A program made the position numbers and the translations under genes. A stretch of DNA of 64,000 nt from Streptomyces fulvorobeus. Lineage in GTDB: Bacteria > Actinomycetota > Actinomycetes > Streptomycetales > Streptomycetaceae. This document shows positions 54,759 to 62,680 of this stretch, one piece after another. The notes under the pieces were generated by a model. It searched no databases and was not told where the DNA came from. It was given only the letters and a program-made list of their open reading frames with translations. How positions within the stretch are numbered: position 1 is the stretch's first letter; every line of letters starts with the position of its first letter. The DNA lies in NCBI RefSeq assembly GCF_013167895.1, contig NZ_BLWC01000001.1, positions 2,294,001 through 2,358,000 on the forward strand. Direction: 5' to 3'.

Positions 54759-57140
54759 TCACTCCCTCAGCAGGTCCGGCACGCCGTGCGCGTCGGGCAG
54801 GTCCCGCTCCCCCGAGACCACCGTGAGCTGCTGCGTGGCGCGGGTCAGCGCCACGTACAGCACCCGCAGGCCGGCCGGTGACTCGTCCGCGATCTCCGCG
54901 GGAGAGACGACGACCGTGGCGTCGTACTCCAGGCCCTTCGCCTCCAGGCTGCCGAGCGCCACCACACGCGGCCCGAGCTCCGCGAGCCACTCGCGGGCCT
55001 GTGCGCGGCGGTTCATGGCCACGACCACGCCGATGGTGCCGTCCACCTCCGTGAGGAGTCTGCGCGCCTCCGCACGGACGGTGCCGGCCAGGTCCCGGTC
55101 GCGCACCGGCTCGAAGCGGGGCTCCACGCCGGTCGAGCGGACCGCGACCGGGGACTCCATGCCCGGCATCGCGAGGGCGAGCACCTTGGCCGCGAGCTCG
55201 GCGATCTCCGCCGGGTTGCGGTAGTTCACCGTGAGGGTGAAACGGCGGCGCGGGCGGCCGCCCAGCGCCTCGTCGCGGGCGGCCGCCGCCTCGTCCGGAT
55301 CGGACCAGGAGGACTGCGCGGGGTCTCCGACGACCGTCCAGGTGGCGTGCCGGCCCCGGCGGCCGACCATCCGCCACTGCATGGGCGTCAGGTCCTGCGC
55401 CTCGTCCACGATGACGTGGGCGTACTCGGTGCGCTCCGCCGCCAGCCGCTCGGCCCGCTCCCACTGGGTCTCCTCGCGCTGCGGCATCAGCTCCTCAAGT
55501 CCGGTGAGCTGGTCCAGCGGGTCGAACTCGCGCTTGCGCTTCGGCCGGTGCGGGGTGCCCAGCAGGGTCTGGAGCTCGTCGAGGAGCGCCACGTCGTGGA
55601 CGGAGAGCGGGCCCCTGCCCTCGCTGTCGAGCCGCTTGAGGGAACGGGCGAGGCGCCGCACCTCCCCCTGGTTGAGGATGCGGCGGGCCCACCGGCCGAG
55701 CCGCCGCTCGTCGGCCATCGTCGCGAGCACCCTGCGCGGGGTGAGCTCGGGCCACCAGTCGTTGAGGAAGGTGAGGAACGGCGTCTCGGTGGAGACGTCC
55801 TCGTCGAAGGAGGAGCGCAGCTCGGCGACGAGCTCGGGGTCGGTGTAGCGGCCCCGCCCCGACGACTTGCTCCACAGTGCGTCCAGCAGCAGCTTGCGGG
55901 CGCGCGGGCGCAGCAGGTTGACGGGCGCCGTGCCGCTGAGCACGTTGTTGCGGATGCGCTGGAGCTCGTCGGCCTCCAGTTCGACGCGGGCGCCGAAGGC
56001 GACCACCCGGAGCCGGGTGGGGGTGCCGGCGGACCGCGCGGGCTCCGGCTCCTCGTCCCCGAACGACAGCTGGCCGTCCTGGGACGCGGGCTGCGCCCCG
56101 GGCTGCTCCAGCGCCCCGCGCGCCGCCTTGCGCAGCACGTGGAGCATCCGGGACGAGCCCTTGACGCGGGCGACGGCCGGTTCGTCGTAGGTGGTGGCGC
56201 CCTCCACGCCCGCCGCCTCGTCGGAGAGCGAGCCGACCGCGCGGATCGCGACCTGGCCCTCCTCGCCGAGCGAGGGCAGCACGCCCTCGGTGTAGGCGAC
56301 GAGGAGCGGGGTCGGCGAGACGACCAGGATGCCGCCGGCGTAGCGCCGCCGGTCCTGGTAGAGCAGGTAGGCGGCCCGGTGCAGGGCCACCGCGGTCTTG
56401 CCGGTCCCGGGGCCTCCGGAGACCTCCGTGACGGAGGCGGCGGGGGCCCTGATCACCATGTCCTGCTCGGCCTGGATGGACGAGACGATGTCCCGCATGG
56501 TGTGGCTGCGGGCCTGGCCCAGGGCCGCCATCAGCGCACCGTCGCCGATGACGGGCAGTGTGCCGCCGCCCAGGCGCGCGGTGAGCTCCGGGCGCATCAG
56601 GTCGTCCTCGACCCCGAGGACCTTGCGGCCCTTGGAGCGGATGACCCGCCGGCGTACGACCCGGCCGGGTTCCTTGGGCGTCGACCGGTAGAACGGCGCG
56701 GCCGCCGGGGCCCGCCAGTCGATGACCAGCGGCGCGTAGTCGGAGTCGAGGACTCCGATACGGCCGATGTGGAGCGTCTCCGCGATGTCCGCGGTGTGGT
56801 CCGGGCGTACGGCGTCGTCGGCGGGCTCGACGGAGGTGAACGCGCCGTCCGGGCCGCGCTCACCGTCCTTGCCGAGCAGCAGATCGATCCGCCCGAAGAG
56901 GAAGTCCTCGAACTCGTTGTTCAGCCGGTTGAGGTGCACCCCGGCCCGGAACACCTGGGCGTCGCGCTCGGCGAGCGCCCCCGGTGTGCCGACCTGGCCC
57001 CTTTTCACGGCGTCGTGCATGAGAAATTCCGCCTCGTCGATCTTCTCTTCGAGGCGGTGGTAAACCCGGTCCAGATGTTCTTGCTCGACACCGATTTCCC
57101 GGTCCCGCAACGAATCGACAGCGGCATCCTGCGCGGCCAC
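54759..57140 (-). CDS. HelD-type superfamily 1 helicase (RNA polymerase-associated)
   Basis: 793 aa. Coiled-coil N-terminus (HLDRVYHRLEEKIDEAEFLMH), a linker with LVIDWRAPAAAPFYRSTPK (the HelD-specific start), Walker A VSGGPGTGKTA at about residue 245, and UvrD-like motifs (VIVDEAQDLTPMQWRM, later LYVALTRATQQL). HelD/HelR proteins remove RNA polymerase from stalled or rifamycin-bound complexes. I looked for the rifamycin-associated element (a GGGGCTTGC...GCAAG palindrome) in front of it and found none. Starts at ATG 57140. Confidence 0.87.
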   Translation of the reverse strand: MAAQDAAVDSLRDREIGVEQEHLDRVYHRLEEKIDEAEFLMHDAVKRGQVGTPGALAERDAQVFRAGVHLNRLNNEFEDFLFGRIDLLLGKDGERGPDGAFTSVEPADDAVRPDHTADIAETLHIGRIGVLDSDYAPLVIDWRAPAAAPFYRSTPKEPGRVVRRRVIRSKGRKVLGVEDDLMRPELTARLGGGTLPVIGDGALMAALGQARSHTMRDIVSSIQAEQDMVIRAPAASVTEVSGGPGTGKTAVALHRAAYLLYQDRRRYAGGILVVSPTPLLVAYTEGVLPSLGEEGQVAIRAVGSLSDEAAGVEGATTYDEPAVARVKGSSRMLHVLRKAARGALEQPGAQPASQDGQLSFGDEEPEPARSAGTPTRLRVVAFGARVELEADELQRIRNNVLSGTAPVNLLRPRARKLLLDALWSKSSGRGRYTDPELVAELRSSFDEDVSTETPFLTFLNDWWPELTPRRVLATMADERRLGRWARRILNQGEVRRLARSLKRLDSEGRGPLSVHDVALLDELQTLLGTPHRPKRKREFDPLDQLTGLEELMPQREETQWERAERLAAERTEYAHVIVDEAQDLTPMQWRMVGRRGRHATWTVVGDPAQSSWSDPDEAAAARDEALGGRPRRRFTLTVNYRNPAEIAELAAKVLALAMPGMESPVAVRSTGVEPRFEPVRDRDLAGTVRAEARRLLTEVDGTIGVVVAMNRRAQAREWLAELGPRVVALGSLEAKGLEYDATVVVSPAEIADESPAGLRVLYVALTRATQQLTVVSGERDLPDAHGVPDLLRE

Positions 57141-57304
57141 CGGGGCCCCCTTCTGACGTGCACTGGGCAGCCGTCAACCGTACGCGAAGAAGGGCCCGCT
57201 CCGCACCTGTGACCAGCGTTGCGATTGCGCGTCGGACCGCCGGGTCCGGGCGCTCGCGGGGGCGGGCGGTGGCCCGGGTGTACCCGCGCTTCGCGGCGTC
57301 CCGC

Positions 57305-57898
57305 TCAGCGGCCGTCCGCGAGGGCTGCCGCCCTGCGGCGGTGCCGGGCGACGCGCTCACGGTTGCCGCAGACCTCGCTGGAGCACCAGCGACGGCGGCG
57401 CCCCCGTGAGGTGTCGAGGTAGAGCCGCCGGCAGCTCTCGCCCGCGCAGCGCCGCAGCGCCGCCCTGGACGCCGGGTCGGTGAGCAGGTCGACGCAGTCC
57501 CGGGCCACGGCGGCGAGCAGTTCCTCGCAGGCCGGCGGGGCGTTCAGGGTCCGGGTGAGCGCGCCGCCCTCGGCGCGGACCGCGCGCAGTCCGGGCGGCG
57601 GTCCGGCGGCGAGCGCGTTGACGCGGTCGAGCGCCGGGTCGTCGCGGGCGCCGGCGAGTTCGGCGGCCAGCAGCCGGGCGAGGCCGGCCCGCAGCTGTCT
57701 GAAGCGGGCCACCCAGCTCCCGTCGACCCCGGCGAGCGGCGTCCCGCGGGGCACCAGGCCGGCGGCCACCAGCCACTCGGTGAGCGCCGCGGGCCCGGCG
57801 AGCCGTTCGCACGCCCCGGAGGGACCCGCCGCCGTCGCCACCAGGTCCAGGCAGATCCGGCCGGAGTCGAACCGCCGGTCGTACGCGCCCGCCGCCAT
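57305..57898 (-). CDS. CGNR zinc-finger protein with ABATE domain
   Basis: 197 aa. N-terminal ABATE-type region (DSGRICLDLVATAAG) and C-terminal CGNR finger: CAGESCRRLYLDTSRGR, then RWCSSEVCGNRERVARHR. Putative DNA-binding regulator of unknown target. Starts at ATG 57898. Monocistronic on the same strand as its neighbours. Confidence 0.85.
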   Translation of the reverse strand: MAAGAYDRRFDSGRICLDLVATAAGPSGACERLAGPAALTEWLVAAGLVPRGTPLAGVDGSWVARFRQLRAGLARLLAAELAGARDDPALDRVNALAAGPPPGLRAVRAEGGALTRTLNAPPACEELLAAVARDCVDLLTDPASRAALRRCAGESCRRLYLDTSRGRRRRWCSSEVCGNRERVARHRRRAAALADGR

Positions 57899-58063
57899 GA
57901 GCCTGTCACCGCCTCGGGTCCCGATGGGGAGTCAGCACCAGAGTGCCCGTCGGAGGGCCGGGCCGGAACCCCTCGCGCCGGGTGAGCGCCTTCCCGGCGC
58001 CGCGTACCCACCGCAGGGCCACCGCCGTGCCGGGCGCGGCGCTCCGGTGCGCTCCGGGGCGGG

Positions 58064-58624
58064 TCAGCGCGGCGGACCGTCGTGCAGGATTCGCTGGAAC
58101 AGCCGGTGGTCGCGCCACGCGCCGTCGATGTGGAGATAGCGCGGCGCCGTCCCGAACAGCTCGAAGCCGCACTTGGCGAGCACCCGCTGGGACGCGGTGT
58201 TCTCCACGACGGTCCCCGCCTCGACCCGGTGCAGCCCGAGTCCGTCGCGCGCGATGTCGCAGACGCGGTGCACGGCGGCGGTCGCGAGCCCCCGGCCCGC
58301 CTGGCCGACGTCGACCCAGTAACCGAGCCGGCCGCTGCGGAACGGTCCCCGTTCGATGGAGGAGAGCGTGAACGCGCCGACCGCCTGGTCCTGCTCGTCG
58401 GCGACCACCCAGGGCATCACCCGCCCGGCGTCCCGGTCCGCGAGGAGGCCGGTGAGGCGTTCCTCCTGCCCCTCGGTGGTGTAGAAGACCTCGGTGCGCG
58501 CGGGCTCCCACGGGCGCATCCAGGCGCGGCTCCGGGTCAGCGCGGCGGCGAGGGAGGGCGCGTCGCCGAGGGCGGCGGGGCGCAGGGTCACCCCTCCCAG
58601 CAGGGGGTATACGGAATCCGTCAC
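58064..58624 (-). CDS. GNAT N-acetyltransferase (RimJ/RimL type)
   Basis: 186 aa. Acetyl-CoA binding segment VDVGQAGRGLATAAVHRV (the R/Q-x-x-G-x-G/A loop), then HRVEAGTVVENTASQRVLAKCGF and the C-terminal LFQRIL. Modifies a protein N-terminus or small molecule; substrate unknown. Starts at 58624, next to nnaR. Confidence 0.86.
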   Translation of the reverse strand: MTDSVYPLLGGVTLRPAALGDAPSLAAALTRSRAWMRPWEPARTEVFYTTEGQEERLTGLLADRDAGRVMPWVVADEQDQAVGAFTLSSIERGPFRSGRLGYWVDVGQAGRGLATAAVHRVCDIARDGLGLHRVEAGTVVENTASQRVLAKCGFELFGTAPRYLHIDGAWRDHRLFQRILHDGPPR

Positions 58625-58646
58625 CCTCCTACGCTATACGCGCGCC

Positions 58647-59738
58647 TCACTCCCCGTACGTGGCGTCGGCCACGGGGTCGAGCGCCAGCCGGTAGCCGCG
58701 CTTGACGACCGTCTGGATCAGCCGGGGTACGCCGAGCGCGCTGCGCAGCCGGGCCATCGCCGTCTCCACCGCGTGTTCGTCGCTTCCGCTGCCGGGCAGC
58801 GCGCGCAGCAGATCGGCCCGCGCCACCACCCAGCCGGGCCTGCGGGCCAGAGCGTGCAGGAGGGCCATGCCCGCGGGCGGCACGGGGCGCAGGGCGCCGT
58901 CGACGAGCACGGCGTGGCCGCGGATCTCGATCCGGTGGCCGGCGACCGGCAGCGGGCGGGCGGTGCCGGGGAGTTGGGCACAGAGCAGCTGGACGAGCGG
59001 GCCCAGCCGGAAGCGTTCCGGCTGGAGGGTGCTGATGCCCCTGTCCTGGAGCGGGAGCGCGGTCACCGGGCCGACGCAGACCGTCATCACGTCGTCCCGC
59101 AGCGCGGACAGGATCTCCGGCAGCAGGCCGCGGACCTCGGCCCGGTTCAGGTACGAGGCGGCGGCGGGGGCACTGGTGAAGGTGAGCGCGTCCAGGCCCC
59201 GGGAGACCGTGACGTCGAGCATCCGGTCGAGCGGGGCGATGTCCTCCGGGGGCATCCACCGGTAGACGGGGACGCCGACGACCTCGGCACCGGCCGCCAG
59301 CAGGGCGTCGACGAACCCGGGCAGCGGTTCACCGTGCAGTTGCAGGGCGATACGGCGGCCCTCGACGCCCTCGCCGAGCAGCCGGTCCAGGACCTCGGCC
59401 ATCGACTCGGATTCGGGTGACCACGCCTCGGTGAGGCCCGCCGCCCGGATGGCGCCCTTCACCTTCGGACCGCGCGCCAGGAGTTCGACGCCGCGCAGGA
59501 CCCCCAGCAGCGCCTCCCCGATGCCCCAGCCGTCTGCGGCCTCCACCCAGCCCCGGAAGCCGATCGCCGTGGTCGCGATCACGACGTCGGGGACGTCTTC
59601 GATGAGTTCCTCGGTGGCGGCGAGGAGTTCGCTGTCGTCCGCGAGGGGCACGATGCGCAGGGCCGGAGCGTGGAGGACCACGGCGCCCCTGCGCTGGAGG
59701 AGTGTGCCGAGCTCCTCGGCGCGACGGGCGGCGGTCAC
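58647..59738 (-). CDS. nnaR: NnaR, HemD-like nitrate assimilation regulator
   Basis: 363 aa from the GTG at 59738. An N-terminal uroporphyrinogen-III synthase-like domain (TLLQRRGAVVLHAPALRI, VVIATTAIGFRGWVEAADG) is joined to a C-terminal winged helix of response-regulator type (RPGWVVARADLLRALPG, VETAMARLRSALG, TVVKRGYRL). This fusion is the build of NnaR (SCO2958 by my recall), a co-activator with GlnR of nitrate/nitrite genes. The natural start is probably ATG 59785 (MHDDAQHGPLAGFTVG), reached only if one C is added to the run at 59759-59761; as sequenced, that frame stops early. A GlnR box lies at 59854-59891. Confidence 0.85.
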   Translation of the reverse strand: MTAARRAEELGTLLQRRGAVVLHAPALRIVPLADDSELLAATEELIEDVPDVVIATTAIGFRGWVEAADGWGIGEALLGVLRGVELLARGPKVKGAIRAAGLTEAWSPESESMAEVLDRLLGEGVEGRRIALQLHGEPLPGFVDALLAAGAEVVGVPVYRWMPPEDIAPLDRMLDVTVSRGLDALTFTSAPAAASYLNRAEVRGLLPEILSALRDDVMTVCVGPVTALPLQDRGISTLQPERFRLGPLVQLLCAQLPGTARPLPVAGHRIEIRGHAVLVDGALRPVPPAGMALLHALARRPGWVVARADLLRALPGSGSDEHAVETAMARLRSALGVPRLIQTVVKRGYRLALDPVADATYGE

Positions 59739-59853
59739 CCCTACCGTGAAGCCCGCGAGGGCCCGTGCTGTGCGTCGTCGTGCATGGCGTGTACCCGGCT
59801 CTCGTGTCCCGCTGCTGCTCGGCGGTGCGGAGTTCCGAGACTGCCAACACTGC

Positions 59854-59891
59854 GTGACAGCCTCGGTTCACTTGTATTTCACACCCGTTAC
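59854..59891 (-). promoter_or_regulatory. GlnR box upstream of nnaR
   Basis: On the minus strand the sequence reads GTAAC-N6-GAAAT-N6-GAACC-N6-GTCAC. The first two half-sites match the GlnR consensus gTnAc-N6-GaAAc closely and the other two are weaker repeats. It lies about 70 bases upstream of the probable nnaR start, after the narK stop. Supports nitrogen-status control. Confidence 0.75.
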
Positions 59892-59918
59892 GTCCCCCGG
59901 TACGAGCCACCGGCCGGG

Positions 59919-61250
59919 TCACACCTCGGCGTAGCTGAGCTGCGGCTTCGCCGCCACCGCCGCGGGCCGCCGAAGGTATACCGCCCAGGTGACGCCGAAG
60001 CACACCGCGTAGAAGGCGAGGAAGGACCAGAAGGCGGCCGTCCCGGAGCCCGCCGCCTGGAACGACTGCCGGAACGCCAGGTTGATGGCCAGCCCGCCGA
60101 GCGCTCCGACGGCTCCGATGAGTCCCATGGCCGCTCCCGAGAGCCGCCGCCCGTACGCCGCGGCCTCCTCGCCGCGCATGCCCTTGCCCACGGCCTTGGC
60201 GTGGAAGATCCCGGGGATCATCTTGAACGTCGATCCGTTGCCGAGGCCGGTCAGGACGAACAGTGCGATGAAACCGGTGAGGAAGACCCCGAGGGACTCG
60301 GTCCGGGAGGCGTGGACGACGACTCCGGTGGCCGCGGCCATCCCCGCGAAGTTCCACAGGGTGATGCGGGCGCCGCCGTACCGGTCGGCGAGCCAGCCGC
60401 CGGCCGGCCGGATCAGTGAGCCGAGCAGCGGTCCGATGAAGGTGAGCGACGCGGCCTGGAGCGGGGTCCGTCCGAACTGGGTCTGCAGGACGAGACCGAA
60501 CGCGAAGCTGTAGCCGATGTACGAGCCGAAGGTGCCGATGTAGAGCAGCGCCATGATCCAGGTGTGCGGGTCGCGTACCGCTTCCAGCGCGGCCCCGGTG
60601 TCGTTCTGCACCGGCCGCAGGTTGTCCATGCGGAACGTGGCGAACAGCGCCGCGACGACGATCAGGGGGATGTAGACCCCGAGCACGATCCGGGGGTACG
60701 CGGCCCCCGCCGTGCCGATCACGAGCAGACCGACGAGCTGGACGACGGGTACGCCGATGTTGCCGCCGCCCGCGTTGAGCCCGAGCGCCCAGCCCTTCTT
60801 GCGCAGCGGGAAGAAGGCGTTGATGTTCGTCATGGACGAGGCGAAGTTGCCCCCGCCGATCCCGGCGAGCGCGGCCACGGCGACGAAGGTGCCGTACGAG
60901 GTCCCCGGTTCCATCACCGCGAACGCGGCGACGGCCGGGACGAGCAGCGTCAGCGCGCTGAACACGGTCCAGTTGCGCCCGCCGAACCGTGCCACGGCGA
61001 AGGTGTACGGCACCCGCACGAGCGCTCCGACCAGGGTGGCCGTGGAGATGAGGAAGAACTTCCCGGCCGGGTCGACCCCGTACTCCGGCCCCATGAACAG
61101 GACCATCACCGACCACAGGGTCCAGATGGAGAATCCGATGTGCTCCGAGAGCACCGAGAACCAGAGATTCCGCCGGGCGACACGCTCGCCGGTCTCGCGC
61201 CAGAAGGTCTCGTCCTCCGGCTCCCACTGTTCGATCCAACGGCCGGTCAT
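59919..61250 (-). CDS. narK: NarK-type nitrate/nitrite transporter
   Basis: 443-aa MFS protein of the NarK family. The two nitrate signatures are present: ALAGIGGGNFASSMTNINAFFP and GLGNGSTFKMIPGIF. Twelve helices predicted. ATG at 61250 has GGAGG 6 bases upstream. Transcribed in the same direction as nnaR, which starts after its stop and has its own GlnR box. Supplies nitrate for assimilation or exports nitrite. Confidence 0.93.
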   Translation of the reverse strand: MTGRWIEQWEPEDETFWRETGERVARRNLWFSVLSEHIGFSIWTLWSVMVLFMGPEYGVDPAGKFFLISTATLVGALVRVPYTFAVARFGGRNWTVFSALTLLVPAVAAFAVMEPGTSYGTFVAVAALAGIGGGNFASSMTNINAFFPLRKKGWALGLNAGGGNIGVPVVQLVGLLVIGTAGAAYPRIVLGVYIPLIVVAALFATFRMDNLRPVQNDTGAALEAVRDPHTWIMALLYIGTFGSYIGYSFAFGLVLQTQFGRTPLQAASLTFIGPLLGSLIRPAGGWLADRYGGARITLWNFAGMAAATGVVVHASRTESLGVFLTGFIALFVLTGLGNGSTFKMIPGIFHAKAVGKGMRGEEAAAYGRRLSGAAMGLIGAVGALGGLAINLAFRQSFQAAGSGTAAFWSFLAFYAVCFGVTWAVYLRRPAAVAAKPQLSYAEV

Positions 61251-61384
61251 CACGCGCCTCCACAGGGTGTCGTGTGCTTGTGTCCCGACCGTATGGAGCG
61301 CGCGTTTCGGCGTGGTGCTGCGAGGTGACCGGTAGGCAACCTTGCTCTCACCTGGCGCCGGACGCCCCGGTGAGGGACACGGGG

Positions 61385-62680
61385 TCAGCGGGCGCGGGCA
61401 TGACCGCCCGAGCGGGTCCTCGGCGGCTGCGGCGGCTCCTGCCGGTCCTCGCCGGCGCCGTTCGGCCACAGGCGCGGCCGGCGCCGGGCCGCCACGTCCT
61501 CGACCCAGCCGACCGCGAGGATCGCCAGGCCCAGGAGCGGCCAGAGGGCGAGCAGGGTGAGCACGGTGTACGAGCTCTCCAGGTACGAGCCGAGGTTGTC
61601 GCCGACCCAGGGGACGTTCCACAGCTGGTCGACGAGGTAGGCGCTCGCCATCAGCAGCAGGTTGTGCCAGAGGTAGACCGTCACGGCCCGGTTGTTGGCG
61701 AGGGTGACCAGGCTGTCCCACCCGGCGAACCGGCCCGGGAGCCGCCGCCAGGAGGGCGCGTACACCAGGAGGATCACGCAGAAGCCGAAGGACCAGGTGG
61801 ACTGGGCGAGCGGGATCTCGTCGAGGTTCCAGCCCTCGTCCGTGAGGTGCCCGGAGGCCCACCACAGGCCGAAGCCCATGACGATCGCGGCCGATGACAC
61901 CACCAGATAGCGCGGGACCTGTTTCAGGAGACCGTCGTGGTGGGCGAAGCCGAGTATCCAGCAGGAGCCGAACACGGCGAAGTCGAGGACCGCCTCGCCG
62001 GTGGCCCCGGGGACCGTCACCAGGCCCGTGCCGAGCACGGCGGTGAGGCCGGTCGGGGCGAGCATCGTCACCCACGGCAGCTTGCGGAACGCCTTCAGCA
62101 GGAGCGGCGAGGCGATGACGAACCAGAGGTAGGCCCTGATGTACCAGAGCGGCCCCACACCCTGTTCGGCCCAGGACACCTCGAAGAACCCGCCGGGCGA
62201 TCCGCTCTCCTCGGGGTACGGGGGCGAGCCGGCCGGCAGGAGGTAGCAGCCGAGCCTGACGAACCACCACAGGCCCTCCTCCCGTACGGGCTTCCAGCCG
62301 AGCGCGAACATGGCGGGCAGGACGACGGCCGCGAACGCCCACATCGGGGGCAGCAGCCTGCGGAGCCGGTCGCGGACGACGGTGGCGGCGGGCCTGGCCA
62401 GCGAGCGGGCCATCAGCGAGCCGGCCAGGGCGAACATGACGCCCATCGACGGGAAGAGCACCGTCAGCCAGGCCCAGCCGAAGAGGTGGAAGAGGACGAC
62501 GCGGACGAGGGCCACGGCGCGCAGCAGGTCGAGGTAGCGGTCGCGTCCGGGCTTCGCCGCCGGCTCGTCCCGGTGGGGCCGAGCGGCCGGCGGGACGTTC
62601 GGGAGCCTCCGGGACCGCTGGGCCTGCTGGTACGGCAGCGGGTGCGCCGCCTGCGGGTACGGCTGGTGCGGATCGGTCAT
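61385..62680 (-). CDS. Acyltransferase 3 family membrane protein
   Basis: 431 aa. A 45-residue Pro/Gln-rich cytoplasmic N-terminus, then RDRYLDLLRAVALVRVVLFHLFGW (the family R-x-x-x-x-D-x-L-R-A...H start) and about ten helices. Members transfer acyl groups to cell-surface polysaccharides. Its ATG overlaps the GT2 stop by 4 bases, so it works with that glycosyltransferase, probably on an extracellular glycan such as poly-GlcNAc (mat locus type). C-terminus is Arg/Pro-rich and cytoplasmic. Confidence 0.85.
   Translation of the reverse strand: MTDPHQPYPQAAHPLPYQQAQRSRRLPNVPPAARPHRDEPAAKPGRDRYLDLLRAVALVRVVLFHLFGWAWLTVLFPSMGVMFALAGSLMARSLARPAATVVRDRLRRLLPPMWAFAAVVLPAMFALGWKPVREEGLWWFVRLGCYLLPAGSPPYPEESGSPGGFFEVSWAEQGVGPLWYIRAYLWFVIASPLLLKAFRKLPWVTMLAPTGLTAVLGTGLVTVPGATGEAVLDFAVFGSCWILGFAHHDGLLKQVPRYLVVSSAAIVMGFGLWWASGHLTDEGWNLDEIPLAQSTWSFGFCVILLVYAPSWRRLPGRFAGWDSLVTLANNRAVTVYLWHNLLLMASAYLVDQLWNVPWVGDNLGSYLESSYTVLTLLALWPLLGLAILAVGWVEDVAARRRPRLWPNGAGEDRQEPPQPPRTRSGGHARAR

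Noticed and set aside
57141..57304. Rifamycin-associated element before the HelD-type gene
   Set aside because: No GGGGCTTGC...GCAAG type palindrome in the upstream region.
61299..61335. Possible GlnR box upstream of narK
   Set aside because: GTTTC and GTGAC are present but the spacing is one base off the regular 11-base step and the middle half-sites do not match.
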